From assembly GCA_049997955.1 (NCBI GenBank), contig JAEBDY010000003.1:500016-564015 (forward strand): a stretch of DNA of 64,000 nt. The letters are read 5' to 3'. Both the position numbers and the translations under genes were made by a program. The stretch is from Umezawaea sp049997955 (GTDB lineage: Bacteria; Actinomycetota; Actinomycetes; Mycobacteriales; Pseudonocardiaceae). Below are positions 26,277-35,306 of this stretch, in pieces; positions within the stretch are counted from its first letter, which is position 1; every line of letters starts with the position of its first letter. The notes under the pieces were generated by a model. The model had not been told where the DNA came from. It made no database searches and saw only the letters and a list, made by a program, of their open reading frames with translations.

Positions 26277-26287
26277 GTCTGCGGTCC

Positions 26288-27520
26288 CTAGGCGATCGCG
26301 TGCGGCAGGACCAGTTCCCGCAGCAGTTCGCAGAACCGGGTCATGTCCTCCCGGTCCACGTCCGCGCGGATCATGATCCGCAACCCCTCCCGGCCCTGCG
26401 AGGTGATCGGGAAGTACACGGGCGCGCTGTAGTAGCCGTGCTCGAAGAGCTGGGTGGACAGCTGGACGGCCAGCGCGGTGTCGCCGACGGCGATCGCGCG
26501 AACCGGCAGCCTGCTCTCCCGCAGCCCGGTCGGCACCAGGTCGTCGAACAGGGCGATGTTCTCCTGCAGCTTCTCCTGGAGCTCGCCGAGTTCGGGGCTC
26601 GCGTGGATCTCCAGGCACGCCCGCAGGCTGCCGAGGTTCGCCACCCCCATGCTCTGCGACCAGCACATGGGGCCCGCGAAGGTGTTGACGAGACCGGCCA
26701 CGTCCCGGTCCCGCCTGCCCAGCATGACGATGCCGCCCGAGCAGCCGAACCCCTTCTCCAGCGAGCCCGTGATCAGCGTCAGCGGGTTGACCTCGTCGAG
26801 ACCCGACCGGACGAACCCCTCGCCCCGCTCGCCGACCACCGAGATCGCGTGCGAGTCGTCGAACCACAGGAACAGCCCGTACTTGTCCTGCAGCGCGAGC
26901 AGGTCGTCCAGCTTCGCCACGCCGCCCATCGAGTAGGCGCCGTCGGCGATGTAGGCCACCCGCGGGTACTTCTTGCAGATGTCCTCCAGGTAGTCCATGT
27001 CGTTGTGCGGGCTGGTGAACACCGGCGCCTCGTCCGCGCACACCGGTTTCATCACGTCCATGCAGAAGTGGCTGCGCTTGTCGAACACGGTCACCCGCGG
27101 CTTCCCGTCGACCAGCGCGCCGGAGGCGACGAGCGGGAGCAGGCCCGCGGTCGCCACCGTGCAGGACAACGCGACGTAGCAGTTCGCCCGCCACACCTCG
27201 GAGAACCGGTCCTCCACCTCGCGCATCAGCGCGGGCTGCATCCGCGTCGGCGTGATGCCGAGCCCGGTGATCCGCTCGGCCTGGAGCGCCTCGATCGCGC
27301 CGTCGATCACCGCGGGATGGCGGTTCAGGCCCAGGTAGGAGTACGAACTCATGTTGCGGAACTCGTGGTCGCCCGCGGCCAGCAGGCCGTCCGGCCCGTT
27401 CCGCGCGTACAGGTCGATCAGGCCTGCCGCCTTGGCGGTCTCCCAATTCGGTCGGCTGCGCGCCAGCATCTTCTCGGTGTTGCGAAAACGGCGCGGCGAT
27501 TCGACGACGATGTCGGTCAC
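26288..27520 (-). CDS. Alpha-oxoamine synthase (PLP-dependent acyl-CoA/amino acid condensing enzyme)
   Basis: The 410-residue fold-type I PLP enzyme resembles 8-amino-7-oxononanoate synthase, KBL and CqsA. Seen: SYSYLGLNRHP, RSHFCMD (PLP-stacking His, 151), WFDDSHAISVVG (D221/D222, H224) and the Schiff-base Lys K256 in TGSLEKGFGCSGG. It condenses an acyl-CoA with an amino acid, losing CO2, to an alpha-amino ketone. No biotin genes are nearby, so the pathway is not biotin. GTG 27520 has a GGGGGA site. It is the first gene of the six-gene operon and its likely scaffold-forming enzyme. Confidence 0.87.
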   Translation of the reverse strand: MTDIVVESPRRFRNTEKMLARSRPNWETAKAAGLIDLYARNGPDGLLAAGDHEFRNMSSYSYLGLNRHPAVIDGAIEALQAERITGLGITPTRMQPALMREVEDRFSEVWRANCYVALSCTVATAGLLPLVASGALVDGKPRVTVFDKRSHFCMDVMKPVCADEAPVFTSPHNDMDYLEDICKKYPRVAYIADGAYSMGGVAKLDDLLALQDKYGLFLWFDDSHAISVVGERGEGFVRSGLDEVNPLTLITGSLEKGFGCSGGIVMLGRRDRDVAGLVNTFAGPMCWSQSMGVANLGSLRACLEIHASPELGELQEKLQENIALFDDLVPTGLRESRLPVRAIAVGDTALAVQLSTQLFEHGYYSAPVYFPITSQGREGLRIMIRADVDREDMTRFCELLRELVLPHAIA

Positions 27521-27885
27521 ACTTCCCCCAGTGGTGCTTTCCGCCTTGTGTCGTTCGTAGGACCCCGATCGCGACCGTATCCGCGTGGGGAACAGCCCGT
27601 CAACGACGTCACCCGATCAGCCGACGATCGCTTCGCGATGCCGCGATTCCACCTGGAAAGGCCTAGCTCCAGGCGGAAACCGCTCGGAACGCGGATCGCG
27701 GGCAGCCGACGGGCAAGCGCTTTCTCATCCTCAGTGGACGGTTGCCGTGAGTCCATTCGCGAGGAAGGCCCCACGCCGGCCGGACGTGTCGAGGGCGGGC
27801 AGGCGAGGTGGAAGGCCTGCCGGCGTGCAGGGGCGACCGCGGCTCCGAGTACCGGTCCCGTGCCTCCCCAGGTAGGTTCGAACAC
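27521..27885. other. Divergent intergenic region between the oxoamine synthase operon and rarA
   Basis: The 365 bases hold the candidate minus-strand promoter at 27574-27603. The open frames across it have compositions typical of shadows (Arg/Pro-rich) and no convincing ribosome-binding sites. I see no RNA gene or repeat in it. Confidence 0.55.
27574..27603 (-). promoter_or_regulatory. Candidate sigma-70-type promoter of the six-gene operon
   Basis: On the minus strand TTGACG (27598-27603) and TACGGT (27574-27579) are separated by 18 bases, about 55 bases before the GTG of the oxoamine synthase. The match to the actinobacterial housekeeping consensus is good. Confidence 0.5.
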
Positions 27886-29238
27886 GTGAACGAAGGGCTG
27901 TTCGACGAGGGTTTGTTCGGCGCCACCCCGGAGGAGCGGGCGGCGCGGATCGCGGCGAACGCGCCGTTGGCGGTGCGGATGCGGCCCGCGTCGCTGGACG
28001 AGGTCGTCGGGCAGGACCACCTGCTGGGGGCGGGTGCGCCGCTGCGGCGGCTGGTGGAGGGGTCGTCGCCCGCGTCGGTGATGCTCTACGGGCCGCCGGG
28101 GACCGGGAAGACGACGCTCGCCACCCTCGTGTCGCAGGCGACCGGGCGGCGGTTCTCCGCGCTGTCCGCGCTGTCGGCGGGAGTCAAGGAGGTGCGGACG
28201 GTGATCGACGAGGCGCGGAAGCGGCTCGTGCGGTCGGGGGAGCAGACCGTCCTGTTCATCGACGAGGTGCACCGGTTCTCCAAGACGCAGCAGGACGCGC
28301 TGCTGGGGGCGGTGGAGGACCGGATCGTGCTGCTGGTGGCCGCGACCACCGAGAACCCGTACTTCTCCGTCGTGTCCCCGCTGCTGTCCCGCTCGCTGGT
28401 GCTCCAGCTGAAGCCGCTGACGGACGAGGACGTGCGCACGCTGGTGCGGCGCGCGGTCGCGGACGAGCGCGGGCTGGGCGGCACCGTGACGGTGGCCCAG
28501 GACGCCGAGGACCACCTCGTCCGGCTCGCGGGCGGGGACGCGCGGCGGGCGTTGACGGCGCTGGAGGCGGCGGCCGACTCGGCGTTGCAGGAGCAGGACG
28601 GGGTGCTCGACCTGCCGCTGCTGGAGGCGACGGTCGACAGGGCCGCCGTGCGCTACGACCGCGACGGCGACCAGCACTACGACGTGACGAGCGCGTTCAT
28701 CAAGTCGATCCGCGGCTCCGACGTGGACGCCGCGCTGCACTACCTGGCCCGCATGATCGAGGCGGGCGAGGACCCCCGGTTCATCGCGCGGCGGCTGGTG
28801 ATCCACGCCAGCGAGGACATCGGCATGGCCGACCCGATGGCGCTCCTGGTCGCGACGGCCGCCCAGTCGGCGGTGCAGACGATCGGCCTGCCGGAGTGCG
28901 CGCTGAACCTCGCGCAGGCGGCGATCCACCTCGCGACGGCACCGAAGTCGAACGCCGTGACGACGGCGATCGGCGCGGCGATGGCGGACGTCCGCCAGGG
29001 CGCGACGGGCGCGGTGCCCGCGCACCTGCGCGACGGCCACTACGCGGGCGCGGAGAAGCTCGGCAACGCCAAGGGCTACCGGTACCCGCACGACGTGGCG
29101 GGGGGCGTGCTCACCCAGCAGTACCCGCCGGACGACCTGGTCGGCCGCGACTACTACCAGCCGACCCCGCGCGGCGCGGAGCGCGTGCTGTCCGAGCGGC
29201 TGCCGAAGCTGCGCCGGGTGATCCGCGGCGAGGACTGA
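27886..29238 (+). CDS. rarA: Replication-associated AAA+ recombination protein RarA (MgsA)
   Basis: The 450-residue clamp-loader-like ATPase acts at stalled replication forks. It has VVGQDHLLGAG at the start, Walker A YGPPGTGKTTLA, Walker B VLFIDEVHRF, sensor ATTENPYFS, and the RarA C-terminal tetramerisation domain with YHYPHD-like YRYPHDVAGG. GTG 27886 gives the usual N-terminus (NEGLFDEGLF); an upstream in-frame codon at 27808 would add an atypical leader. Its position upstream of alaS matches mycobacterial gene order. Confidence 0.93.
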   Translation: MNEGLFDEGLFGATPEERAARIAANAPLAVRMRPASLDEVVGQDHLLGAGAPLRRLVEGSSPASVMLYGPPGTGKTTLATLVSQATGRRFSALSALSAGVKEVRTVIDEARKRLVRSGEQTVLFIDEVHRFSKTQQDALLGAVEDRIVLLVAATTENPYFSVVSPLLSRSLVLQLKPLTDEDVRTLVRRAVADERGLGGTVTVAQDAEDHLVRLAGGDARRALTALEAAADSALQEQDGVLDLPLLEATVDRAAVRYDRDGDQHYDVTSAFIKSIRGSDVDAALHYLARMIEAGEDPRFIARRLVIHASEDIGMADPMALLVATAAQSAVQTIGLPECALNLAQAAIHLATAPKSNAVTTAIGAAMADVRQGATGAVPAHLRDGHYAGAEKLGNAKGYRYPHDVAGGVLTQQYPPDDLVGRDYYQPTPRGAERVLSERLPKLRRVIRGED

Positions 29239-29280
29239 TATTCGCGTGCCCGAACGGCGCCGAGGTGCCACCGTGGTGCC

Positions 29281-30015
29281 GTGACCCCTGCCCCCGTGAA
29301 CGGCCACGCCTTCCTCGACTTCAACGCCCCGATGTCGGACGCGCGGGCCTACGAGCTGATCAACACCCTCCAGCCGCTGGCGGGGAGGACCGTCGTCGAC
29401 TTCGGCTGCGGGTGGGCCGAGCTGCTGCTGCGGATCCTGGAGACCGAGCCGACGGCGCGGGGGTTCGGGGTGGACGAGGACGGCTCGGGCGTCGACCGGG
29501 GGCGGGGGAACGCCGAGAAGCGCGGCCTCCAGGACCACGTGCGGCTCGACCTGGCGAACGTGACCACGTGGGAGGCGCCGCCCGCGGACGTGGCCCTCTC
29601 CATCGGCGCCAGCCACGCCTGGGGCGGCACCCGCGCCACCCTCGAAGCCGTGCGCGAGCGGATCGAACCCGGCGGCAGGCTGCTGCTGGGCGACGCGTTC
29701 TGGGAGAAACCGCCCACCGACGCCGTCCTGGCCCGCCTGGGGGCGAAACCCGACGACTACGGCACGATCGCCGACCTGGTCGACCTCGCCATGGCGACCG
29801 GGTACCGCCTCCTGTCCCTGGCCACGGCCAACCTGGACGAGTGGGACGGCTTCGAGTCCCGCTGGTGCGCCGGCCGCGAGCGCTGGCTGCTGGAGAACCC
29901 CGACCACCCGGAGGCCGCCGCCGTGCGCAAGGTGGTCGACGACCACCGCGACACGTGGCTGCACGGCTACCGCGGCCACCTCGGCTTCGCCTACCTCACC
30001 CTGGCGCGGGTGTGA
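29281..30015 (+). CDS. SAM-dependent methyltransferase (class I)
   Basis: The 244-residue product has motif I VVDFGCGWAELLL (about 38-50), an acidic strand end GVDEDGSG and a DVALSIGASHAWGG strand corresponding to motif IV. The target is unknown; related actinobacterial proteins are annotated only as class I methyltransferases. It begins at GTG 29281, 42 bases after rarA, and its stop overlaps the next gene start (GTGA), so it is co-translated with the acetyltransferase. Confidence 0.8.
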   Translation: MTPAPVNGHAFLDFNAPMSDARAYELINTLQPLAGRTVVDFGCGWAELLLRILETEPTARGFGVDEDGSGVDRGRGNAEKRGLQDHVRLDLANVTTWEAPPADVALSIGASHAWGGTRATLEAVRERIEPGGRLLLGDAFWEKPPTDAVLARLGAKPDDYGTIADLVDLAMATGYRLLSLATANLDEWDGFESRWCAGRERWLLENPDHPEAAAVRKVVDDHRDTWLHGYRGHLGFAYLTLARV

Positions 30016-30584
30016 CGACCTTCCTGGAGACCGATCGGCTGGTGCTGCGCCGGTTCACCGAGTCCGATGTGGACGACCTGGTCGCGCTCGACGGCGACCC
30101 GGACGTCATGCGCCACATCACCGGCGGCGTGCCGACGCCGCGCGCCGAGATCCTCGCCGACTACCTACCCGCTTTCCTGCGCTACTACGAGGAGTTCGCC
30201 GGGTTCGGCTTCTGGGCCGTGGAGGACAGGGGCGGCGCTTTCCTCGGCTGGTTCCACTTCCGGCCGCGGCCGCACGACCCGCCGAACCAGGTCGAACTGG
30301 GCTACCGGCTCGTCAGGGCGGCGTGGGGGGTGGGGTACGGCACCGAAGGCTCGAAGGCGTTGGTGGACAAGGGTTTCACCGAGTTCGGCGTGGAACGGGT
30401 GTACGCCGAGACCATGGTGGTCAACACCGGGTCGCGGCGGGTCATGGAGAAGTGCGGCCTCCGGCAGGTCCGGATCTTCCACCAGGACTGGCCGTACCCG
30501 ATCGAGGGCAGCGAGCACGGCGACGTCGAGTACGCGATCACCCGAGCGGAGTGGGAGGCCCGGCGGTCGTCCGGCGGCGGCTGA
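30012..30584 (+). CDS. GNAT acetyltransferase, RimJ/RimL-like
   Basis: The 190-residue product has the GNAT fold: LETDRLVLRRFTESD at the N-terminus, ELGYRLVRAAWGVGYGTEGS as the acetyl-CoA loop (motif A) and NTGSRRVMEKCGL as motif B. It belongs to the ribosomal-protein or small-molecule N-acetyltransferase branch; the substrate is not predictable. The start GTG overlaps the methyltransferase stop. It ends 13 bases before the end of the convergent acetyltransferase. Confidence 0.83.
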   Translation: MTTFLETDRLVLRRFTESDVDDLVALDGDPDVMRHITGGVPTPRAEILADYLPAFLRYYEEFAGFGFWAVEDRGGAFLGWFHFRPRPHDPPNQVELGYRLVRAAWGVGYGTEGSKALVDKGFTEFGVERVYAETMVVNTGSRRVMEKCGLRQVRIFHQDWPYPIEGSEHGDVEYAITRAEWEARRSSGGG

Positions 30585-30597
30585 CGGGGGCTCCGCG

Positions 30598-31218
30598 TCA
30601 GCGGGAGTGGATCATCAGCAGGGCCACCTTGCCCGGCAGCATGATCTCGCCGATCGGCTCGAACCCGCCCGCGTGGAACGACGCGATGGCCCGCTTGTTG
30701 CGCACGTCCGGCTCCATCAGCACGCGGGTGCACTCCGGGTCGGCCGCGAACAGCGCCTCGGTCAGCACCGGCAGCACGGACCGCACCAGGCCGCGGTCGG
30801 TCAGCGCGAGGTCGCCGACGGCCACGTGCATCCCGATGTCGTGCGGCCGCGCCCGGTAGCAGCGGGCCACCTGGTCGCGGGCCGCCCGGTAGATCTCCAG
30901 GTACAGCATCGGCGTCGCGTCCCGGCCGACCAGGCACGGCAGGGAGTGCACGCCCGCCAGCTGCGACCGCAGCTCGCGTTCCCACAGCTCCCGCGACCAC
31001 GCCTGCTGCCAGAACGCCGCGACGTGCGGGGACTGCATCCACCCGTGCACGAGTTCGAGGTCGAACGCGTCCGGGTCCACGGCCCGCGCGGACCACCCGT
31101 CGGTCAGGTCGGGCAGCGGGGGAGCGGGCACGCCGACCAGGTCGGCGTCCTCCAGCGGACGGTTCGCACCAGGCCTCGAGACGGCCCGGTAGTCGTCCAG
31201 GTTGGTCACCGGCCGCAC
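30598..31218 (-). CDS. GNAT acyltransferase of the IucB/MbtK siderophore type
   Basis: The 206-residue product carries the Acetyltransf_8 pattern: HGWMQSPHVAAFW, then AREQ-like RAARDQVARCY, IGMHVAVGD, and EPDVRNKRAIASFHAGGF near the C-terminus. Such enzymes acylate the N-hydroxy-lysine/ornithine groups of siderophores, but no other siderophore genes are present in this window, so it may serve a distant cluster or another amine. GTG 31218 follows GGAGG by four bases; GTG 31209 is an alternative. Confidence 0.8.
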   Translation of the reverse strand: MRPVTNLDDYRAVSRPGANRPLEDADLVGVPAPPLPDLTDGWSARAVDPDAFDLELVHGWMQSPHVAAFWQQAWSRELWERELRSQLAGVHSLPCLVGRDATPMLYLEIYRAARDQVARCYRARPHDIGMHVAVGDLALTDRGLVRSVLPVLTEALFAADPECTRVLMEPDVRNKRAIASFHAGGFEPIGEIMLPGKVALLMIHSR

Positions 31219-31359
31219 CGGTCCTCCAGTCCGCTGTAACGATCACTTCACTGCCGGTGACCACGGTAGTCGGAGCAACGGCGATCCAATCGGGTCCATT
31301 CGGGGGACGCACGCTAACCTTGGGGCCCTTCCACACCGTGCATTCCCCCAGGAGGATCC

Positions 31360-31764
31360 GTGTCGCCAGGGCAGATCGCCGCGCTGGTGGCAGCAGGCGC
31401 ATTCGTGCTGCTCGTGCTGCTGCTGGCGATTCCGTTGCTGAAGCTGGGCAAGACGTTGGACGAGGCGACGATCGCGATCCGCAAGGCGCACGAGAACACC
31501 GACCCGCTGTTCGTCGAGGCCAACCAGACGTTGACCCACGTGAACACGCAGTTGGAACGCGTCGACGGCATCACCGCGAACGCGCGGGCGGTCACCGGGA
31601 ACGTCTCCGCGCTCACGTCGCTGTTCACCGCCACCCTCGGCGGACCGCTGGTCAAGGCCGCCGCGCTGTCCTACGGCGTGAGCAAGGCCGTCCGGGCGCG
31701 CCGCAAGGCCGCCGAGACCCCCAACAAGCACGCCCGGCGCAGGCCGCGCGGAGGTAAGCGATGA
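31360..31764 (+). CDS. DUF948 membrane-anchored protein
   Basis: The 134-residue product has one N-terminal membrane helix (5-27), a helical DUF948 segment with ENTDPLFVEANQTLTHVN, and a basic tail. GTG 31360 has an AGGAGG site. Actinobacteria keep this gene just upstream of alaS. Function is unknown, probably envelope-associated. It overlaps the next gene by four bases (ATGA). Confidence 0.82.
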   Translation: MSPGQIAALVAAGAFVLLVLLLAIPLLKLGKTLDEATIAIRKAHENTDPLFVEANQTLTHVNTQLERVDGITANARAVTGNVSALTSLFTATLGGPLVKAAALSYGVSKAVRARRKAAETPNKHARRRPRGGKR

Positions 31765-32060
31765 GCCGCCTGTTCTGGTTCGCCGCGGGTGCCGCCGCGG
31801 GTGTGTTCGCCGTCCGCAAGGTCGGCCAGGTGACCCACCAGGTCACCCCCGCCGGGATCGGCGAGAACGTCGGCAACGGGCTGCGCGAGCTGGCGGGCGC
31901 GCTGGGCTCGTTCGGGGCTGAGGTGCGCGCGGGCATGTCCGAGCGCGAGCACGAGTTGCAGGAGTCCGTCGAGCGGCAGACCGGGTTCACCCCCGGCAGG
32001 TACTCGACCGAGCCTGCCCGCAGGGGCTCCGGCGCGCGAGCGCGCCGGGCGGACGGCTGA
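31761..32060 (+). CDS. Small membrane-associated protein upstream of alaS (DUF6167-like)
   Basis: The 99-residue product has a short N-terminal hydrophobic helix (4-20), an amphipathic helical stretch (about 35-70: LRELAGALGSF, MSEREHELQESVE) and a basic Arg-rich end. It is coupled to the DUF948 gene (ATGA) and lies 61 bases before alaS. This triplet is conserved in actinobacteria. No biochemical role is known to me. Confidence 0.75.
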   Translation: MSRLFWFAAGAAAGVFAVRKVGQVTHQVTPAGIGENVGNGLRELAGALGSFGAEVRAGMSEREHELQESVERQTGFTPGRYSTEPARRGSGARARRADG

Positions 32061-32121
32061 GCCCCTCCGCCGTTCGCCTTCCAGCCCCTCCGACCGCTAC
32101 ACCCCCTTGAAGGACGTCCCC

Positions 32122-34794
32122 GTGCAGACCCACGAGATCATCAAGCGTTTCCGCGAGCACTTCGAGCGCGCGGGCCACACCGTCGTGCCCAGCGCCTCGC
32201 TGCTCCTGGACGACCCCAACCTGCTGTTCGTCAACGCGGGCATGGTGCCGTTCAAGCCGTACTTCCTCGGCGAGGCCCCCGCGCCGTACAAGCGGGCGAC
32301 CAGCGTCCAGAAGTGCGTGCGCACCGGTGACATCGAAGAGGTCGGCAAGACGACCCGGCACCTGACGTTCTTCCAGATGGCGGGCAACTTCTCGTTCGGG
32401 GACTACTTCAAGGAAGACGCCATCCGGCTCGCCTGGGAGCTGATCACCGGGTCGCAGGCGGACGGCGGCTACGGCTTCGACCCCGAGCGCCTGTGGGCGA
32501 CCGTCTACCACGACGACGACGAGGCGTTCGACCTGTGGCAGAAGGTCGCGGGCCTGCCGCCGGAGCGCATCCAGCGCCGCGGCGTCGAGGACAACTACTG
32601 GTCGATGGGCGTTCCCGGCCCGTGCGGCCCGTGCTCGGAGATCTACTACGACCGCGGTCCGGAGTTCGGCGAGGAGGGCGGGCCGGTCGTCGACGAGGAC
32701 CGCTACCTGGAGATCTGGAACCTGGTCTTCATGCAGAACGAGCGCGGTCCGGGTGGCGCCAAGAAGGACTACCCGATCCTCGGCGAGCTGCCCGCGAAGA
32801 ACATCGACACCGGCATGGGCGTCGAGCGGGTCGCGTTCCTGCTCCAGGGCGTGGACAACGTCTACGAGACAGACCTCGTGCGCGCCGTCATCAGCAAGGC
32901 CGAGGAGCTGTCGGGCCGGAAGTACGGGGCCGACAAGGTCGACGACGTGCGGTTCCGCGTCATCGCGGACCACGCCCGCAGCAGCGTCCTGCTGATCGGC
33001 GACGGCGTCACCCCCGGCAACGAGGCCCGCGGCTACGTGCTGCGCCGCCTGCTCCGCCGCATCGTCCGCTCCTCGCGCCTGCTGGGCGTGACCGAGCCGG
33101 TGCTGCCGGTCTTCGCCGAGGTCGTCCGCGACACGATGGGCCAGGCCTACCCCGAGCTGGTCGAGAACTTCGTCCGCATCCAGCAGATCATGCGCGCCGA
33201 GGAGGACACCTTCCTCCAGACGCTCGCCGCCGGGTCGCGGATCTTCGAGACCGCCGCCGACGCGATCAAGGCCGACGGCCGCGCCACGCTGCCCGGCGAC
33301 AAGGCGTTCCAGCTGCACGACACGTACGGCTTCCCGATCGACCTGACCCTGGAGATGGCGTCCGAGGCCGGTCTGACGGTCGACGAGGACGGCTTCCGCA
33401 AGCTGATGGCCGAGCAGCGCGCCCGCGCCAAGGCCGACGCGGCGGGCAAGAAGACCGGTCACGGGGACCAGACGGTCTACCGCGAGCTGCTCGACCTGGG
33501 CGCGACCGAGTTCGTCGGCTACACCGACCTCGCCGCCGAGGCGACCGTGCGCGGCATCGTCCGCGAGGGCGCACGGGTCAAGTCCGCCCGTGAAGGCGAG
33601 ATCGTGGAGGTCGTCCTCGACCGCACGCCCCTGTACGCCGAGTCCGGCGGCCAGGAGAGCGACGCGGGCGTGATCGTCTCCGACGGCGCCGAACTGGAGG
33701 TCGTGGACGTCCAGAAGGTCGCCCGCAAGCTGTGGGTGCACCAGGTGCGCGTGGTCAGCGGCGAGATCGCCGAGGGCCAGCACGTCGAGGCGCGCGTCGA
33801 CCAGGAGTGGCGCACGGGCGCCCGCCAGGGCCACTCGGGCACGCACGTCGTGCACGCCGCCCTGCGGCAGGTGCTCGGCCCGTCCGCGCTGCAGAGCGGC
33901 TCGTACAACAAGCCCGGCTACCTGCGTCTCGACTTCGCGTGGACCGGCGGCCTGTCCGAGGAGACCCGCAGCGAGATCGAGGAGGTCTCGAACCTCGCCG
34001 TTCGCAAGGACCTGCCGGTCCGGGTGGTCTACACCGACATGTCCGGCGCGCAGGAACTCGGCGCGGTCGCCCTGTTCGGCGAGACCTACGACGAGTCCGT
34101 CCGCGTCGTCGAGATCGGCGGCCCCTGGTCGCGCGAGCTCTGCGGTGGCACGCACGTCGAGCACTCGTCCCAGATCGGCCCGGTCACGCTGCTCGGCGAG
34201 TCGTCCGTCGGCTCCGGCGTGCGGCGCATCGAGGCCTACGTCGGCATCGAGGCGTTCCGCTTCCTCGCCCAGGAGCGGGCACTGGTGCAGAACGTCGCCG
34301 GCCTGCTCAAGGTGCCGAACGCCGAGGTGCCCGGTCGCGTGGAGGCGCTCGTGGAGCGGCTGCGCGTGGCCGAGAAGGAGCTGGAACGCCTCCGCGGCAT
34401 CCAGTTGCTCTCCTCCGCAGGCCAGCTCGCCGACAGCGCCCTTGACGTGCGCGGGGTGTCCCTGGTCGCTCTCGCGCTGCCTGAGGGCACCTCAGGGGCC
34501 GACCTGCGCACGCTGGGCTCCGAGGTGCGCAACCGCCTCGGCTCCCGTGCGGGCGTCGTGGCTCTGTTCGCGCCGGACGGCGCGAAGGCCAGCTTCGTCG
34601 TGGCGACCACCTCCGCGGCCCGTGACCTGGGCCTGGCCGCGGGCAAGCTCGTGCCCGCGTTCGCTCCCGCCCTCGGCGGTCGCGGCGGTGGCAAGCCCGA
34701 CCTCGCGCAGGGCGGAGGCACCGACCCCTCGGGCATCCCGGCCGCGATCACGGCGCTGCGGGCCGAGCTGGATCGCGCGGTCGAATCCCGTTGA
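32122..34794 (+). CDS. alaS: Alanine-tRNA ligase
   Basis: The 890-residue class II synthetase charges tRNA-Ala. Visible: N-terminus QTHEIIKRFREHF, motif 2 region, GMGVERVAFLLQG, the editing domain (HSGTHVVHAALR) and its zinc site CGGTHVEHSSQIG, and a C-Ala domain ending in a Gly-rich linker RGGGKPDLAQGG. GTG 32122 is chosen because AAGGA lies seven bases upstream; a TTG at 32107 would add five residues. It overlaps ruvX by four bases. Confidence 0.97.
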   Translation: MQTHEIIKRFREHFERAGHTVVPSASLLLDDPNLLFVNAGMVPFKPYFLGEAPAPYKRATSVQKCVRTGDIEEVGKTTRHLTFFQMAGNFSFGDYFKEDAIRLAWELITGSQADGGYGFDPERLWATVYHDDDEAFDLWQKVAGLPPERIQRRGVEDNYWSMGVPGPCGPCSEIYYDRGPEFGEEGGPVVDEDRYLEIWNLVFMQNERGPGGAKKDYPILGELPAKNIDTGMGVERVAFLLQGVDNVYETDLVRAVISKAEELSGRKYGADKVDDVRFRVIADHARSSVLLIGDGVTPGNEARGYVLRRLLRRIVRSSRLLGVTEPVLPVFAEVVRDTMGQAYPELVENFVRIQQIMRAEEDTFLQTLAAGSRIFETAADAIKADGRATLPGDKAFQLHDTYGFPIDLTLEMASEAGLTVDEDGFRKLMAEQRARAKADAAGKKTGHGDQTVYRELLDLGATEFVGYTDLAAEATVRGIVREGARVKSAREGEIVEVVLDRTPLYAESGGQESDAGVIVSDGAELEVVDVQKVARKLWVHQVRVVSGEIAEGQHVEARVDQEWRTGARQGHSGTHVVHAALRQVLGPSALQSGSYNKPGYLRLDFAWTGGLSEETRSEIEEVSNLAVRKDLPVRVVYTDMSGAQELGAVALFGETYDESVRVVEIGGPWSRELCGGTHVEHSSQIGPVTLLGESSVGSGVRRIEAYVGIEAFRFLAQERALVQNVAGLLKVPNAEVPGRVEALVERLRVAEKELERLRGIQLLSSAGQLADSALDVRGVSLVALALPEGTSGADLRTLGSEVRNRLGSRAGVVALFAPDGAKASFVVATTSAARDLGLAAGKLVPAFAPALGGRGGGKPDLAQGGGTDPSGIPAAITALRAELDRAVESR

Positions 34795-35306
34795 CCGGCC
34801 CCGATCGACACGGCGTCGACGACCCCGGCCGCGGCAGGCGGCTGGCCGTCGACGTCGGGTCAGTCCGGGTGGGCGTCGCGATCAGCGATCCCACGCCGTT
34901 CCTCGCCACGCCACTCGCTACTCTGGTGCGTGACGAAAAGACCGGCAAGGACCTGACGGAACTCGCCGGCCTCGTCACCGAGCACGACGTGGTCGAGGTC
35001 GTGGTCGGATTGCCGAGGACCCTGGCCGGTCGACACGGACCGGCAGCCGAGGCGGCGTCCACGTACGCTGCCGCTTTGGCGGCGCGGATCGCACCGGTAC
35101 CGGTGCGGCTCACCGACGAACGGTTGACGACCGTCGTCGCGAGCCGTGTACTGGCGCGGAGCGGGGTGCGGGGGAAGAAACAACGTGCTGTTGTAGACCA
35201 GGCCGCTGCGGTGGAGATCCTGCAGTCCTGGCTCGACGCACGCGCGCGATTCGTGGCCCGGTCCGCTGAGGAGGATCGAGCCCCCGGAGCGAAGGACAGC
35301 ACGTGA
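34791..35306 (+). CDS. ruvX: Holliday junction resolvase-like RuvX (YqgF)
   Basis: The 171-residue RNase H-like protein is implicated in rRNA 5' processing and possibly junction resolution. It shows AVDVGSVRVGVAIS with the first catalytic Asp, EVVVGLPRTLAG, VRLTDERLTTV with a conserved Glu, and DQAAAVEILQSWLD with the last Asp. It starts at TTG 34791 overlapping alaS (TTGA), a rare start codon fixed by the overlap, and ends overlapping mltG. Confidence 0.92.
   Translation: MTGPDRHGVDDPGRGRRLAVDVGSVRVGVAISDPTPFLATPLATLVRDEKTGKDLTELAGLVTEHDVVEVVVGLPRTLAGRHGPAAEAASTYAAALAARIAPVPVRLTDERLTTVVASRVLARSGVRGKKQRAVVDQAAAVEILQSWLDARARFVARSAEEDRAPGAKDST

Noticed and set aside
27585..27875. A 96-codon plus-strand frame before rarA
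   Set aside because: Arg/Pro-rich, no ribosome-binding site, and it overlaps the promoter region of the divergent operon.
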